Assembly: GCF_900086645.1 (NCBI RefSeq)
Contig: NZ_LT576451.1
Span: forward strand, 2,728,001 to 2,792,000
Reading direction: 5' to 3'
DNA from: Curtobacterium sp. 9128
Lineage (GTDB): Bacteria; Actinomycetota; Actinomycetes; Actinomycetales; Microbacteriaceae
DNA: 64,000 bases
Shown here piece after piece: positions 22,588 through 33,326 of the stretch (position 1 is the stretch's first letter; every line of letters begins with the position of its first letter). The translations under genes were made by a program, and so were the position numbers. Below the pieces are notes generated by a model. The model was not told the DNA's origin. It searched no databases and worked only from the letters and a program-made list of their open reading frames with translations.

Positions 22588-24798
22588 TTACTCCTGGTGG
22601 CCGTGGTGACCGTTGCCGGTCGCCGGGACCGACTTCTGCACCTGGACGAGGAACTCGACGTTGGACTGCGTCTCCTTGAGGTTCCGCAGCACGATCTCGA
22701 GCGCCTGCTGCGGGTCGAGCCCGGCGAGGGCACGACGCAGTCGCCACGTGATCTTGACCTCGTCGGCGGAGAGCAGCTGCTCCTCGCGACGGGTGCCGGA
22801 CGCGTTGACGTCCACGGCCGGGAAGATCCGCTTGTCCGCCAGGTGACGGTTCAGGCGGAGCTCCATGTTGCCGGTGCCCTTGAACTCCTCGAAGATCACC
22901 TCGTCCATCTTCGACCCGGTCTCGACGAGCGCCGTGGCGAGGATGGTGAGCGAGCCGCCGTTCTCGATGTTGCGCGCTGCGCCGAAGAAGCGCTTCGGCG
23001 GGTACAGCGCGGACGAGTCGACGCCACCCGACAGCACGCGACCGGAGGCCGGCGTCGAGAGGTTGTAAGCGCGGCCGAGTCGGGTGATCGAGTCGAGGAG
23101 CACGACGACGTCGTGACCGAGCTCGACCAGGCGCTTCGCACGCTCGATGGCGAGCTCGGCGACCGTGGTGTGGTCCTCGGCCGGGCGGTCGAAGGTCGAG
23201 GCGATGACCTCGCCCTTCACCGTGCGCTGCATGTCGGTGACCTCTTCGGGCCGCTCGTCCACGAGGACGACCATCAGGTGCGCCTCGGGGTTGTTCTTCG
23301 AGATCGCGTTCGCGATGGCCTGCAGCACGACGGTCTTGCCGGCCTTGGGCGGCGAGACGATCAGGCCGCGCTGGCCCTTGCCGATCGGGGCGACGAGGTC
23401 GATGATCCGGGTCGACAGCTTCGCCGGCTCGGTCTCGAGGCGCAGGCGCTCGTTCGGGTACAGCGGGGTGAGGTCCTGGAAGTCGACGCGGTTCGCGGCG
23501 TCGTCGGCGGACTGGCCGTTGATCGTGTCGATCTTCACCAGGGCGTTGTACTTCTGGCGGCTCTGCTGCTCGTTGTCGCGCGGCTGCTTGATCGCGCCGA
23601 CGACCGCGTCGCCCTTGCGCAGGTGGTACTTCTTGACCTGGCCGAGGGAGACGTACACGTCGCTCGGGCCCGGGAGGTACCCGGTCGTCCGCACGAACGC
23701 GTAGTTGTCGAGCACGTCGAGGATGCCGGCGACCGGGATCAGGACGTCGTCCTCGGTGATCTCCGGCTCGAAGTCGTCGTTCTGGCCACCACGGCCGCGC
23801 TTGCGGTCACGCTGGCGACGGCTGCGGCCACTCTCGGCCTCGTCGTTGTGACGCTGCTGCTCGTCGCGCTGGTTCTGGCTGCTCTGGCCCTGGTTCTGCT
23901 TCTGCTGGCCCTGCTGGTTCTGGCCCTGCTTCTGCTGCTGCTGCTTCTGCTGGTCGCCCTGGTTCTGACCCTGCTTCTGCTGGTCGCCCTGCTTCTGCTG
24001 GTCGCCCTTGTCGGCGTCCTGCTTGCCGTTCTGCTGGCGACCGTTCTGGTCGTCCTGCGCCTGCTGGCCCTGCTGGCCCTGCTGGTCGGCGGTGTCGGCG
24101 TTCTGCCCACGGCCGCGACCACGGCCACGGCTGCGACGACCGCGGCGCTGACCGCCCTCGTGCTCGCCGTTCTGGTCGTTCTGCTGGTCGTTCTGGTCGT
24201 TCTGGTTCGACTGGTCGTCGACCGCGTCGGTCGACGACTCGGCGTCGGGTGCCTCGGCGGCGCTGGTCGGAGCCTGCTCGGCGGGCTTCTGCCCACGACG
24301 ACGATGCTGGCCACCGTTCTGGCCGGCGGGCTGGCCGCCGTTCTGGCCGGCTTCGGCTGCGTCCTTCTCGGCACGGACCTGGTCGAGCCCGGCGAGGAGG
24401 TCCTCGGTACCGGTCTGACCGTGGTTGGTGTGCTCCGCTGCCGTGGTCGGCGCGGTGGTCACGTTGCCGCCGGAGGTGGCGCGGCGCGAGCGGCGAGCAC
24501 GCGAGGGCGCCTCGGTCGTGGTCGCTTCGGCGGCGGGGGCCTCCGCGGCGGGGGCCTCGACCTCGGGCAGGGTGGGCTGCTCGGGCGCCTGCGCGGCAGC
24601 CGCGGGGGCCGTGGTGTCTGGCGTCGTCGCCTCGGCGGGGCGCTTGTCCTCGATGGCGGCGATGAGGTCGCCCTTGCGGAGCTTCGAGAGCCCCGTGATG
24701 CCGAGGGAGGAGGCGATGCGCTGCAGCTCGGGCAGGCGCAGTGCGCGCAGGTCGCTGGGGATCTCCACCGTGTCGGCAGAGTTGTTCACGTCGGTCAA
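22588..24798 (-). CDS. rho: Transcription termination factor Rho with long Q/N-rich disordered insert
   Basis: About 736 residues against ~420 in E. coli. The N-terminal helix bundle ([20 protein letters not shown], then [10 protein letters not shown]), RNA-binding domain ([20 protein letters not shown]), ATPase P-loop ([14 protein letters not shown]) and C-terminal motor are intact. Between helix bundle and RNA-binding domain lie ~270 disordered residues, first A/E/P-rich, then very rich in Gln, Asn and Gly (about residues 250-316, repeats such as GDQQKQ), ending in an Arg-rich RNA-binding patch. TTG at 24798 ([10 protein letters not shown]) is chosen by memory of family N-termini; GTG 24789 is an alternative. 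Confidence 0.95.
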   Translation of the reverse strand: MTDVNNSADTVEIPSDLRALRLPELQRIASSLGITGLSKLRKGDLIAAIEDKRPAEATTPDTTAPAAAAQAPEQPTLPEVEAPAAEAPAAEATTTEAPSRARRSRRATSGGNVTTAPTTAAEHTNHGQTGTEDLLAGLDQVRAEKDAAEAGQNGGQPAGQNGGQHRRRGQKPAEQAPTSAAEAPDAESSTDAVDDQSNQNDQNDQQNDQNGEHEGGQRRGRRSRGRGRGRGQNADTADQQGQQGQQAQDDQNGRQQNGKQDADKGDQQKQGDQQKQGQNQGDQQKQQQQKQGQNQQGQQKQNQGQSSQNQRDEQQRHNDEAESGRSRRQRDRKRGRGGQNDDFEPEITEDDVLIPVAGILDVLDNYAFVRTTGYLPGPSDVYVSLGQVKKYHLRKGDAVVGAIKQPRDNEQQSRQKYNALVKIDTINGQSADDAANRVDFQDLTPLYPNERLRLETEPAKLSTRIIDLVAPIGKGQRGLIVSPPKAGKTVVLQAIANAISKNNPEAHLMVVLVDERPEEVTDMQRTVKGEVIASTFDRPAEDHTTVAELAIERAKRLVELGHDVVVLLDSITRLGRAYNLSTPASGRVLSGGVDSSALYPPKRFFGAARNIENGGSLTILATALVETGSKMDEVIFEEFKGTGNMELRLNRHLADKRIFPAVDVNASGTRREEQLLSADEVKITWRLRRALAGLDPQQALEIVLRNLKETQSNVEFLVQVQKSVPATGNGHHGHQE

Positions 24799-24914
24799 GT
24801 TCCTGTGTTCCTTCCGAACCGCAGAGCGCGGAGATTTTTCACCGACTCCCGCACGGAGCGCACTTGCACGGGTGGGCAAGCGCAGTGCATCGGCCGCCGT
24901 TCAGACGACGGGCC

Positions 24915-24961
24915 GGGAATCGGTGATCTGAGGGAGATCACACCTGGGGTCGGAGATTCCC
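24915..24961 (-). terminator. Terminator-like nested hairpin after thrB
   Basis: Between thrB and rho, 7-bp outer arms GGGAATC / GATTCCC (24915-24921 and 24955-24961) enclose inner arms GGTGATC and GATCACACC with a small bulge. It starts about 20 nt past the thrB stop. It could end the hom-thrC-thrB transcript. The remaining part of this 182-bp gap is the rho leader; I see no riboswitch there. Confidence 0.45.
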
Positions 24962-24980
24962 TGCTGGCTGTTGAGCCGCG

Positions 24981-25973
24981 CTAGGGGCGTTCTTCGTGGA
25001 CCGCCGGGTGCGGCACCACTGTAGCACCACCCAGATCGACGGCCAGCATGAGCGGGTGCCAGGTGGATTCGGCGTGTCGTTCCACCAGCCCGGCGGCGGT
25101 GAGACGCTGCGCGGGATCGCTCCCGAGCACCAGCAGGCTCGGCCCGGCGCCGGACACCACGGCGGCGAGCCCGTGCTGCCGGAGCAGCCGGATGAGCACG
25201 TCGGTCTCCGGCATCGCGCTCGCCCGGTACGTCTGGTGGAGCCGGTCCTCGGTCGCGGCGAGCAGGAGCTCGGGGCTCTGGATCAGCGCGGCGACGAGGA
25301 GCGCCGAGCGGGACACGTTGAACGCGGCGTCGGCGTGCGGCACGCTGGCCGGCTGCAGGGACCGCGCGAGCTTGGTCGACAGCGTCGAGGTCGGCACGAA
25401 GACCACCGGCGAGACGCCACGGTGCACCAGGAGTCGCTTGTACGCGGGGCCCTCTGCGGTCATCCACGCGATCGTGAGCCCGCCGAAGAGCGCCGGCGCG
25501 ACGTTGTCCGGGTGCCCCTCCATCTCCGTCGCGAGGGTCAGCAGGGTCGACGCGTCCAAGTCGACGACGCCCTCGAGCAGCCCCCTGGCCGCCATCAGCC
25601 CGGCGACGATCGCGGCGGCGGAGGATCCCATGCCGCGGCCGTGCGGGATCGCGTTCACCGCGTGCAGCTCGAGCCCCGGCTGCTCGACGCCCGCGTGCTC
25701 GAGACCACGCCGGATCGCACGGACCACGAGGTTCGTGTCGTCGGTCGCGACCTCACCAGCACCGACACCGTCGACCGTGACGGTCGCTCCGGGCTCGGGC
25801 CGCACACGGACCTCGACCTCGTCGTACAGGGACAGCGCGAGGCCGAGCGAGTCGAACCCCGGGCCGAGGTTGGCGGAGGTCGCCGGCACCCGCACGCGGA
25901 CCGCCCGTCCGGCCGGTACAGCGTTGCGGGCGGTGACGCCCCCGTCCGGCCCGGACGAGCGGTCGGTGCTCAC
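24981..25973 (-). CDS. thrB: Homoserine kinase
   Basis: 330 residues, GHMP kinase family. ATP motif [19 protein letters not shown]-terminal [19 protein letters not shown] and C-terminal [13 protein letters not shown] are all present. It phosphorylates homoserine to O-phosphohomoserine for ThrC. The GTG start overlaps the thrC stop as GTGA, so the two are coupled. Last gene of the threonine branch. Confidence 0.97.
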   Translation of the reverse strand: MSTDRSSGPDGGVTARNAVPAGRAVRVRVPATSANLGPGFDSLGLALSLYDEVEVRVRPEPGATVTVDGVGAGEVATDDTNLVVRAIRRGLEHAGVEQPGLELHAVNAIPHGRGMGSSAAAIVAGLMAARGLLEGVVDLDASTLLTLATEMEGHPDNVAPALFGGLTIAWMTAEGPAYKRLLVHRGVSPVVFVPTSTLSTKLARSLQPASVPHADAAFNVSRSALLVAALIQSPELLLAATEDRLHQTYRASAMPETDVLIRLLRQHGLAAVVSGAGPSLLVLGSDPAQRLTAAGLVERHAESTWHPLMLAVDLGGATVVPHPAVHEERP

Positions 25974-27049
25974 TGCGCGCCGGCCAGTCCGAGCACGTCC
26001 GCGACCGCCGCGGTGTCGACCGGGACGCTCGTCGGCGTCACGTCGCTACCGTCCTCGGTGCGGAGGGCCCACTGCGGGTCCTTCAGGCCGTGGCCCGTCA
26101 CCGTGATGACGACGGTCGCGCCCTTCGGGATCTGCCCGGCGTCGGCGCGCTCGAGGAGCCCCGCGACACCGATCGCCGATGCGGGTTCGACGAAGACGCC
26201 GACCTCTGCCGACAGGATGCGGTGGGCGGCGAGGATGCCGGCGTCCGTGATCGCGCCGAAGTAGCCGTCCGTCTCCTCACGCGCTTCGAGGGCGAACTTC
26301 CACGATGCGGGGTTGCCGATGCGGATCGCCGACGCGACCGTCTCCGGGTGCTCGACGACGGCGCCGTTGACGATCGGCGCCGAGCCGGCAGCCTGGAAGC
26401 CGAACATGCGCGGCAGCTTGGTCGAACGACCGGCGGCGACGTCCTCGCGGTAGCCGCGGGAGTACGCCGTGTAGTTGCCGGCGTTCCCGACGGGCAGGAA
26501 GTGGAAGTCCGGCGCGTCGCCGAGGACGTCGACGACCTCGAACGCGGCGGTCTTCTGCCCCTCGATGCGGTCGTTGTTCACGGAGTTGACGAGGTGCACC
26601 GGGTAGTTCGCGGCGAGGTCGCGCGCGATGTCGAGGCAGTCGTCGAAGTTGCCCTGGACCTGCAGCAGCTGGGCGTCGTGGGCGACGGCCTGGCTGAGCT
26701 TGCCCATCGCGATCTTGCCCTCGGGGACGAGCACGGCGGCGGTGATGCCCGCGTGCGTCGCGTACGCGGCGGCCGAGGCGCTCGTGTTGCCGGTCGATGC
26801 GCAGATGACGGCCTTCGCGCCGTGCTCGACGGCCTTCGAGATCGCCATCGTCATGCCGCGGTCCTTGAACGAGCCCGTCGGGTTCATGCCCTCGAACTTC
26901 ACGTAGACGTCCGCGCCGGTGCGCTCCGACAGCCGCCGCGCCGGGATGAGCGGCGTGCCGCCCTCCCCCAGCGTGATGACGGGCGTCGCCTCGGTCACGT
27001 CGAGACGGTCGGCGTACTCGCGCAGGACTCCCTGCCACTGGTGGGCCAT
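25970..27049 (-). CDS. thrC: Threonine synthase
   Basis: 359 residues, PLP fold type II. The PLP lysine is in [10 protein letters not shown], and [13 protein letters not shown] and [11 protein letters not shown] are cofactor-binding motifs. It converts O-phosphohomoserine to threonine. This is the short actinobacterial type without the long N-terminal extension. ATG start; 70 nt separate it from hom. Confidence 0.97.
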   Translation of the reverse strand: MAHQWQGVLREYADRLDVTEATPVITLGEGGTPLIPARRLSERTGADVYVKFEGMNPTGSFKDRGMTMAISKAVEHGAKAVICASTGNTSASAAAYATHAGITAAVLVPEGKIAMGKLSQAVAHDAQLLQVQGNFDDCLDIARDLAANYPVHLVNSVNNDRIEGQKTAAFEVVDVLGDAPDFHFLPVGNAGNYTAYSRGYREDVAAGRSTKLPRMFGFQAAGSAPIVNGAVVEHPETVASAIRIGNPASWKFALEAREETDGYFGAITDAGILAAHRILSAEVGVFVEPASAIGVAGLLERADAGQIPKGATVVITVTGHGLKDPQWALRTEDGSDVTPTSVPVDTAAVADVLGLAGAQ

Positions 27050-27119
27050 CAGGGTTCTCTCTCTGTCTGGTGCTTCGGGGCTGGTGGAACGGGGGCGGTG
27101 CTGGTCGGGACGGTGCTGG

Positions 27120-28427
27120 TCAGGCGCCGACGACGCGGAGCACGCTGGCGACGTCGGTCACGGTCGCCTCGCCACGGAGGGCTGCGACGGTGTCGGCGAG
27201 GTCGGACTCGCGTGCTTCGTGCGTGCCGATCACGAGGGTGGCGGTGCCGCCCGCACCGTGGGCGCTGGACTGCTCGACCGTCTCGACGCTGACGCCGTGC
27301 TTCGCGAGCACGCCCGCGACGGTCGACAGCACGCCGGGGGCGTCCGTCACGTGCAGGGTGATCTGGTAGCTCGTCCGGACGGTGCCGATCGGGAAGACGG
27401 GCAGCGCGGACTGCGTCGACTCGGCGACACCGGGGCCGCCGATCACGTGCCGACGAGCAGCGGACACCAGGTCGCCGAGGACCGCGGAGGCAGTCTCGAC
27501 ACCACCGGCACCTGCGCCGTAGAACATCAGGTCGCCGGCGGCTTCTGCCTCGACGAAGACGGCGTTCTTCGCGCCGTGGACGCTCGCGAGCGGGTGGGTG
27601 TCCGGGACGAGCGCCGGGTACACGCGGGCGCTGACGCCTTCGCGACCGTTCTCGTCCGTCAGGCGTTCGCACGTCGCGAGGATCTTCACGACGTAGCCGG
27701 CCTTGCGCGCGGCACGGACCTGCTCGATGGTCACCGAGGTGATGCCCTCGCGGTGCACGGCGGCGAGCGGCACCGAGGTGTGGAACGCGAGCGACGCCAG
27801 GATCGCGGCCTTCTGCGCGGCGTCGTAGCCCTCGATGTCGGCGGTCGGGTCGGCCTCGGCGTACCCGAGCTCCGTCGCGGTCGCGAGGGCGTCCTCGAAC
27901 GTGGCGCCTTCGCGGTCCATCAGGTCGAGGATGAAGTTCGTGGTGCCGTTGACGATGCCCATGATCCGCTCGATGCGGTCTCCCGCGAGCGAGTCGTGCA
28001 ACGGGCGGATGATCGGGATCGCCCCGGCGACGGCGGCCTCGTAGTAGAGCTGCGCGCCGACCTGCTCCGCCGCGGCGAAGAGCTCGGGGCCGTGCGTCGC
28101 GAGGAGCGCCTTGTTGCCCGTCACGACGTCGGCGCCGGACTGCAGCGCCTGCAGCACGAGGGTGCGTGCCGGCTCGATGCCGCCGATGAGCTCGACGACG
28201 ATGTCCGCGCCGAGGATCAGCGAGCCGGCGTCCGTGGTGAAGAGCTCCCGCGGGAGGTCGACGTCGCGCTGGGCGTCGACGTCACGGACGGCGATGCCGA
28301 CGAGCTCCAGGCCGGCGCCGGCGCGCGATGCGAGCTCGTCGCCGTGCTCGAGGAGGAGTCGCGCGACCTGCGAGCCGACCGAGCCGGCTCCGAGCAGCGC
28401 GACGCGGACGTTGCGGTATTCGATCAT
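27120..28427 (-). CDS. hom: Homoserine dehydrogenase
   Basis: 435 residues from ATG 28427 ([20 protein letters not shown]), which gives the usual N-terminus; an upstream GTG at 28460 overlaps the lysA stop as GTGA and would add 11 residues. NAD(P)-binding GAGSVG, catalytic region ([20 protein letters not shown]) and a C-terminal ACT domain ([20 protein letters not shown]) suggest feedback control by threonine. It reduces aspartate semialdehyde to homoserine. Confidence 0.97.
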   Translation of the reverse strand: MIEYRNVRVALLGAGSVGSQVARLLLEHGDELASRAGAGLELVGIAVRDVDAQRDVDLPRELFTTDAGSLILGADIVVELIGGIEPARTLVLQALQSGADVVTGNKALLATHGPELFAAAEQVGAQLYYEAAVAGAIPIIRPLHDSLAGDRIERIMGIVNGTTNFILDLMDREGATFEDALATATELGYAEADPTADIEGYDAAQKAAILASLAFHTSVPLAAVHREGITSVTIEQVRAARKAGYVVKILATCERLTDENGREGVSARVYPALVPDTHPLASVHGAKNAVFVEAEAAGDLMFYGAGAGGVETASAVLGDLVSAARRHVIGGPGVAESTQSALPVFPIGTVRTSYQITLHVTDAPGVLSTVAGVLAKHGVSVETVEQSSAHGAGGTATLVIGTHEARESDLADTVAALRGEATVTDVASVLRVVGA

Positions 28428-28456
28428 GTGGTGCGTGTCTCCGGGATCTCGGGGGC

Positions 28457-29881
28457 TCACCGCGCGGCACCTGCTGCGGCCGCGGGCGACACCCCGGTGT
28501 CGCGGGCGAGGAGGTCGTCGACCGTCTCACCACGGACGAGGATACGGGCTCGACCGTCGGCGACCGCCACGACCGGCGGGCGACCGACGTGGTTGTAGTT
28601 GCTCGCGAGGCTCCAGCAGTAGGCACCGGTCGCCGCGACCGCCAGCAGGTCGCCGCGGTGGACGTCCCCGGGGAGGTACTCGTCGTGGACGACGATGTCC
28701 CCGCTCTCGCAGTGCTTGCCGACGACGCGGGTCAGCACCGCATCGGCGTCGGAGGCACGAGCGAGGCGCGCGGTGTACTCGGCGCCGTACAGGGCGGGGC
28801 GTGCGTTGTCGCTCATGCCGCCGTCCACCGACACGTAGGTGCGCGTCGCCTGGTCGTGCCCGTCGGAGGTCTCGAGCGTCACGGGCTTGATCGTGCCGAC
28901 ACGGTAGAGCGTGAGCCCCGCTGGCCCGACGATGTACCGCCCGGGCTCGACGGCGACCTCCGGCACGGGGATGCCGCGCTCGGCGCAGGCATCCGCCACG
29001 ATCGTCGCGAGGGCGTCCGCCACGTCTTCCGGTTCGAACGCCGAGTCCGCCTCGGTGTAGTCGATGCCCCACCCGCCGCCGAGGTTGAGCTCCGGCACCG
29101 GACCGGACTGCACGAGGGTCGCGTGCACGTCCATCAGACGACGAGCGGCTTCACGGAAACCGGACTCGTCGAAGATCTGCGAACCGATGTGCGAGTGCAG
29201 CCCGACGAACGCCAGGGACGGCAGGGATCGGATCGTCTCCGCGGCGGCGACCGCCTCGGTCAACGGGATGCCGAACTTCTGGTCTTCCCGAGCCGTCGCG
29301 AGGTACTCGTGCGTCGAGGCGTGCACCCCGCTGTTGATCCGGATGCGGACACGCTGGACGACTCCGGCGGCGGCCGCGGCGTCGGCGACCCGCTGCACTT
29401 CTTCGTGGCTGTCGAGCACGATCGTCCCGACACCCACCTGCACCGCGCGGGCGATCTCGGCGTCGGACTTGTCGTTGCCGTGGAACCCGAGCCGACCGGG
29501 GTCGACACCGCCGGCCAGGGCGACCGCGAGCTCTCCCCCGGTGCACACGTCGACGCGGAGGTCTGCCTCGGCCATCCACGCGGCGACCTGGGTCGTGAGG
29601 AACGCCTTGCCCGCGTAGTAGACGTGCGCCGTCGTGCCGATGCGACCGAACGCCTCGGCGAAGGCGTCGCGCACCCGGACCGCGCGCGACTGCACGTCAC
29701 GCTGGTCGACCACGTAGAGCGGCGTGCCGTACTCGGCCACCAGGTCGTCGGCGGACACGCCGCCGACCGCGAGCGAGCCGTCGTCCGTCCTGGTCGCGGA
29801 AGCGGGCCAGATCCGCGCGGTCAGCGCGGAGGCGTCCGTCGGGAACCGCAGCCGCGGCGGGGCAAGTGGGTTCTCGCTCAC
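28457..29881 (-). CDS. lysA: Diaminopimelate decarboxylase
   Basis: 474 residues, alanine-racemase-fold PLP enzyme. The PLP Lys is in VYYAGKAFLT, with HSHIGSQ, LNLGGGWGIDY, EPGRYIVGPAG and the C-terminal CESGDIV for substrate. It makes lysine from meso-diaminopimelate, so it serves both protein synthesis and control of peptidoglycan precursor. GTG start at 29881 (MSENPLAPPRLRF). It leads the lysA-hom-thrC-thrB series. Lysine supply is relevant to the Pls-like enzyme 6 kb away. Confidence 0.97.
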   Translation of the reverse strand: MSENPLAPPRLRFPTDASALTARIWPASATRTDDGSLAVGGVSADDLVAEYGTPLYVVDQRDVQSRAVRVRDAFAEAFGRIGTTAHVYYAGKAFLTTQVAAWMAEADLRVDVCTGGELAVALAGGVDPGRLGFHGNDKSDAEIARAVQVGVGTIVLDSHEEVQRVADAAAAAGVVQRVRIRINSGVHASTHEYLATAREDQKFGIPLTEAVAAAETIRSLPSLAFVGLHSHIGSQIFDESGFREAARRLMDVHATLVQSGPVPELNLGGGWGIDYTEADSAFEPEDVADALATIVADACAERGIPVPEVAVEPGRYIVGPAGLTLYRVGTIKPVTLETSDGHDQATRTYVSVDGGMSDNARPALYGAEYTARLARASDADAVLTRVVGKHCESGDIVVHDEYLPGDVHRGDLLAVAATGAYCWSLASNYNHVGRPPVVAVADGRARILVRGETVDDLLARDTGVSPAAAAGAAR

Positions 29882-29930
29882 AGGACCCGATCCTACCGAG
29901 CCGGGACGGGCCTCCCGGCCTGCGTTACGC

Positions 29931-29972
29931 CGCTGTGGACAAAACCGCTGTGGACGAAACCGCTGTGGAGCA
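29931..29972. repeat. Three 15-bp tandem repeats containing DnaA-box-like sites
   Basis: Tandem units of the form CGCTGTGGACRAAAC lie upstream of lysA. On the minus strand the first contains TTGTCCACA (29934-29942), which equals the form of DnaA box preferred in GC-rich actinobacteria; the second has TCGTCCACA (29949-29957), and the third TGCTCCACA (29964-29972). Function unproven; the boxes sit at the lysA leader. Confidence 0.6.
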
Positions 29973-29973
29973 G

Positions 29974-30735
29974 TCAGCACGTTCCGGTGGTCTGGAGGCC
30001 CTGCTCGCTCAGCGGGAGCTCGTCCGCCGTGACGCGCACCGTCGCGTGCGCCGCCGTCACGTCGAGCGACCGGACCCGCAGCGACTCGGGGAGGAACTGC
30101 GCCGTGCACACCGACACGGGCGTGTTCGTCACCCCGGGGATGTCGTCCACCTTGAGGTCGAGTGCCGAGTTCGTGATCCTGACCGTCTTCGGGGTGATCG
30201 TGATGCCCTTGCCGTCGCTCTGGGCGACGACGGAACCGCGGGCCTCGTACGAGATGTCGTAGCCGAGCACCGCGGTCGTGCCGGACAGCTGCACGCCGCC
30301 GTCGACGAGCGACATCCGGTCGAACAGGGGGCTGTACTTCGACAGGTCCTTCACGCTCGACGCCGCGAGCGTCACGGTGCCGTCCACGTCGTGCACGGCT
30401 CCTGCGCCGTCGATCGGCACGTCGTGCGCCGTGACGTCGGCGGCGAGCGGGACGCCGTCGACCGTGATCTTCTCCGACGAGATCTCGACCTCGTCGAGGG
30501 AGCCGCCGATCAGCTGCGGGATGAGGACGCCGTTCGCGTGGGCGTCGACCGTCCCCTCGGTCCCGGCGGGCAGGGACTGCTCCACCTGCTGCGCGATCAT
30601 CCGGTCCACGACGCCGCGGAGCACGAACTCGGCGATGACGACGAGCGCGGCGAGCACGACCACGATGCCGATCACGACGATCGTCAGGGTGCGGCCGCGG
30701 CGGCGCCGCTTCGGGGTGTCGGTTGCGGTGGACAT
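29974..30735 (-). CDS. DUF2993 (LmeA-like) membrane-anchored protein
   Basis: 253 residues from ATG 30735. A basic N-terminus (TPKRRRRGR) and one membrane helix (TLTIVVIGIVVVLAALVVIA) precede an extracytoplasmic beta-rich domain with GTVDAHANGVLIPQLIGGSL and DEVEISSEKITVDG, typical of DUF2993. In mycobacteria the relative LmeA takes part in lipomannan maturation, but in this lineage the role is unknown. It ends in TTGTC; the terminal Cys is unusual but not a lipobox. Confidence 0.85.
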   Translation of the reverse strand: MSTATDTPKRRRRGRTLTIVVIGIVVVLAALVVIAEFVLRGVVDRMIAQQVEQSLPAGTEGTVDAHANGVLIPQLIGGSLDEVEISSEKITVDGVPLAADVTAHDVPIDGAGAVHDVDGTVTLAASSVKDLSKYSPLFDRMSLVDGGVQLSGTTAVLGYDISYEARGSVVAQSDGKGITITPKTVRITNSALDLKVDDIPGVTNTPVSVCTAQFLPESLRVRSLDVTAAHATVRVTADELPLSEQGLQTTGTC

Positions 30736-30842
30736 GCGTCCCACCTTGCCAGCGTCCCCCGGCAGCCCGCCTGGAGGCTCGGCACGGGTCGGGCTCGTAC
30801 GTCGCGTCCGGCGCGTGGTGCGGTCGCCGGTTGCGCCCGCTG

Positions 30843-30882
30843 ACGAACATCGCGCCCCGTCGTGACGGGGCGCGATGTTCGT
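30843..30882 (-). terminator. argS terminator, 19-bp perfect inverted repeat
   Basis: Arms ACGAACATCGCGCCCCGTC (30843-30861) and its exact complement (30864-30882) leave only two loop bases, so the fold closes with a 4-nt loop. It starts 44 nt after the argS stop, in the gap before the DUF2993 gene, and is the strongest hairpin in the window. Confidence 0.8.
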
Positions 30883-30925
30883 GGTGGGGTGCGACGCCGA
30901 AGCCAGCGTGGCCGGCGCGCGGAGA

Positions 30926-32590
30926 CTACATGCGCTCGGGGGCGCTCACGCCGAGGAGCCCGAGGCCGTTGCGCACGACCTGGCCCGTCGCGTCGTTCAG
31001 CCAGAGCCGCGTGCGGTGCAGGTCGGTCACGTCCTCGTCCCCGAGCGGCGTCACCCGGCAGGCGTCGTACCAGCGGTGGTAGAGGCCGGCGAGCTGCTCG
31101 ATGTACCGCGCGATGCGGTGCGGCTCCCGGAGCTCGGCGGCCTGCCGGACCACGCGCGGGTACTCGGCGAGGGCCCCGAGGAGCGCACCCTCGGTGTCGT
31201 GCGTGAGGAGCGACGCGTCGAACGCCGAACGGTCGACACCCGAGGCCGCGGCGTTCCGCGCGACGGACTGCGTACGGGCGTGGGCGTACTGCACGTAGAA
31301 CACCGGGTTGTCGTTGGTGCGCTTGGTCAGCAGGTCGAGGTCGATGTCGATCGCGGTGTCGATCGCGAACCGCACGAGCGCGTACCGGCCGGCGTCGACA
31401 CCGACTGCCTCGACGAGGTCCTCCATCGAGACGATCGTGCCGTTGCGCTTCGACATCCGGAACGGCTGGCCGTCCTTCAGCAGGTTGACCATCTGGCCGA
31501 TGAGGATCTCGAGGTTCTTGCCCGGCTCGTCACCGAACGCGGCGCACATCGCCATCATGCGGCCGACGTAGCCGTGGTGGTCCGCGCCGAGCATGATGAG
31601 GTTCCGCTCGAACCCGCGCTCGCGCTTGTCGAGGTAGTACGCCAGGTCGCCGGCGATGTACGCGGGCTCCCCGTCGGACTTGATGACGACACGGTCCCGG
31701 TCGTCGCCGAAGTCGGTCGTGCGGAGCCACTGGGCGCCGTCGGCCTCGTACATCTGGCCCTGCTCCTGCAGGCGCTCGATGGCGCGCTCGACGGCCTTCG
31801 ACTCGTGCAACGAGTTCTCGTGGAAGTAGACGTCGAAGTCGACGCCGAACTCGTGGAGCGACTGCTTGATGTCGGCGAACATGAAGTCCACGCCCTCACG
31901 GCGGAACATCTCCTGCGCCTCGTCGCGGGGGATGTCACGGACGTCCCCGTCGAAGGTGGCGAGCACGCGGGCCGCGATCTCGGCGATGTACGCGCCGCCG
32001 TAGCCGTCCTCCGGTGCCGGTTCCCCGAGCGCCGATGCGACGAGCGACCGGGCGAACCGGTCGATCTGGCTGCCGTGGTCGTTGAAGTAGTACTCGCGGG
32101 TGACGAGGCCGCCCTGCGCCTGGAAGACCCGGGCGAGGCTGTCGCCGACCGCCGCCCAGCGGACACCGCCCATGTGGATCGGTCCGGTCGGGTTCGCGGA
32201 CACGAACTCCAGGTCGATGCGCACCCCGTCGTACAGGTCGCCGTGCCCGAAGGACTCGCCGGACTCCACGATGGTGCGGGCGATCTCGCCGGCCGCCGCG
32301 GCCTCGAGCGTGATGTTGATGAAGCCGGGGCCCGCGACGTCCACCGAGGCGACACCGTCGAGCTCGGTCAGCTCGCCGGCGATCTCGGTCGCGAGCTCCC
32401 GCGGGTTCGTGCCGAGGCGCTTCGCGAGCTGCATCGCGGCGTTCGACGCCCAGTCGCCGTGCGCCCGGTTCTTGGGGCGCTCGAGGGCGACGTGCGACTC
32501 CTCGACGGTCACGGTGTCGGACGCGCCTCGGCGCTCGACGATCCCGGTCAGGATCGACAGGTACGCGGCGGAGAGTTCGGCAGGAGTCAC
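30926..32590 (-). CDS. argS: Arginyl-tRNA synthetase
   Basis: 554 residues, class I synthetase. The HIGH-type motif is [17 protein letters not shown], and KMSKS-type is [11 protein letters not shown]. The N-terminal Add1 domain and C-terminal anticodon-binding domain ([12 protein letters not shown] and on) are complete. GTG start at 32590, with a weak Shine-Dalgarno. A tRNA-Arg gene lies 1.6 kb downstream on the other strand. Divergent from the lipoprotein gene. Confidence 0.97.
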   Translation of the reverse strand: MTPAELSAAYLSILTGIVERRGASDTVTVEESHVALERPKNRAHGDWASNAAMQLAKRLGTNPRELATEIAGELTELDGVASVDVAGPGFINITLEAAAAGEIARTIVESGESFGHGDLYDGVRIDLEFVSANPTGPIHMGGVRWAAVGDSLARVFQAQGGLVTREYYFNDHGSQIDRFARSLVASALGEPAPEDGYGGAYIAEIAARVLATFDGDVRDIPRDEAQEMFRREGVDFMFADIKQSLHEFGVDFDVYFHENSLHESKAVERAIERLQEQGQMYEADGAQWLRTTDFGDDRDRVVIKSDGEPAYIAGDLAYYLDKRERGFERNLIMLGADHHGYVGRMMAMCAAFGDEPGKNLEILIGQMVNLLKDGQPFRMSKRNGTIVSMEDLVEAVGVDAGRYALVRFAIDTAIDIDLDLLTKRTNDNPVFYVQYAHARTQSVARNAAASGVDRSAFDASLLTHDTEGALLGALAEYPRVVRQAAELREPHRIARYIEQLAGLYHRWYDACRVTPLGDEDVTDLHRTRLWLNDATGQVVRNGLGLLGVSAPERM

Positions 32591-32659
32591 GGCGCACGAG
32601 TCTACCGGGCGAGCGAGGACCCACCGGTCGCACCCGGCGACGTGCAGCATCATGTCCGC

Positions 32660-33268
32660 ATGACCACCCGACGATCCGCCCGGGCGATCAGCGTCGCCGC
32701 GCTCGCCGTCCCCGCAGCCCTCGTGCTCGCCGCCTGCTCCGGCGGCGACTCCGGCGGGTCCCCCACGCGGACCCCGACGACGGCTCCGAGTGCGAGCGCC
32801 ACGGCCGCCCCGATCGGCAAGCGCATCAGCCAGACGTGTGCCGAGCTCGTGCCGGACACCACCTTCGCCGTGTACGGGAAGCAGTTCGAACTCGACGCGT
32901 CCGCGACTCCGGAGAAGGGGTCGGCAGCGGCGAAGATCGCCCAGCAGCGCGGCCGCGTCTGCGTCTTCCACGAGGTGTCGGACGAGTCCATGACGATCAC
33001 GCTGGCCGTCGCGGACCTGCCTGAGAAGTCGCTCACGAACCTCAAGGACGCACTCTACGAACGCGGCGGGTCGGTGCCGACCTACCGCGTGGAGGGGTAC
33101 TTCGCCCTGACCGACGACGTCGGCCGCGCCGACGCGTTCGCCGACCCGTACTGGATCACCACGTCCTCGACACTGTTCACCGAGCCGGGCTCCGCCCAGC
33201 CGGTCGTCGACGCCGTCCGCCAGGCCCTCGCGCCGGCCGCCTCCTCGACCGCGACCCCGGCAGGCTGA
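32660..33268 (+). CDS. Putative lipoprotein, unknown function
   Basis: 202 residues. Signal peptide with lipobox [10 protein letters not shown], then a Thr/Pro/Ser-rich linker and a globular domain with three further Cys-containing or aromatic patches ([28 protein letters not shown]). The two later Cys may pair. It should be anchored on the outer face of the membrane. I do not recognise the family. ATG chosen at 32660; an earlier ATG in another frame is closed at once. Confidence 0.85.
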   Translation: MTTRRSARAISVAALAVPAALVLAACSGGDSGGSPTRTPTTAPSASATAAPIGKRISQTCAELVPDTTFAVYGKQFELDASATPEKGSAAAKIAQQRGRVCVFHEVSDESMTITLAVADLPEKSLTNLKDALYERGGSVPTYRVEGYFALTDDVGRADAFADPYWITTSSTLFTEPGSAQPVVDAVRQALAPAASSTATPAG

Positions 33269-33281
33269 CGCGGGTCGGACC

Positions 33282-33321
33282 GACTGGAGGCGCGGCGCCG
33301 GACCGCCACGGGCCTCCCGTC
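33282..33321. repeat. 40-bp palindromic repeat, copy 1
   Basis: Imperfect inverted repeat with arms GACTGGAGGC and GCCTCCCGTC, and GCCACGG in the loop side. It lies between the convergent lipoprotein and glutamine-amidotransferase genes. A related 40-bp copy lies at 55603-55642, also between convergent genes. It probably works as a bidirectional terminator or is a REP-type dispersed repeat. Confidence 0.65.
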
Positions 33322-33326
33322 GGACG

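Noticed and set aside
24799..24980. Riboswitch or T-box between thrB and rho
   Set aside because: Only a nested hairpin right after thrB is visible; no conserved riboswitch core or T-box sequence was found by eye, and it is upstream of rho, not of an amino-acid gene.
21331..24984. Plus-strand open frame of about 1217 codons with Leu-rich stretches like a membrane protein
   Set aside because: It is antisense to prfA and rho; the Leu run is the complement of the Gln codons of the Rho insert.
27050..27119. Attenuator peptide between hom and thrC
   Set aside because: The 70-nt gap has a small direct repeat GGTGCTGGTC but no short frame rich in Thr or Ile codons.
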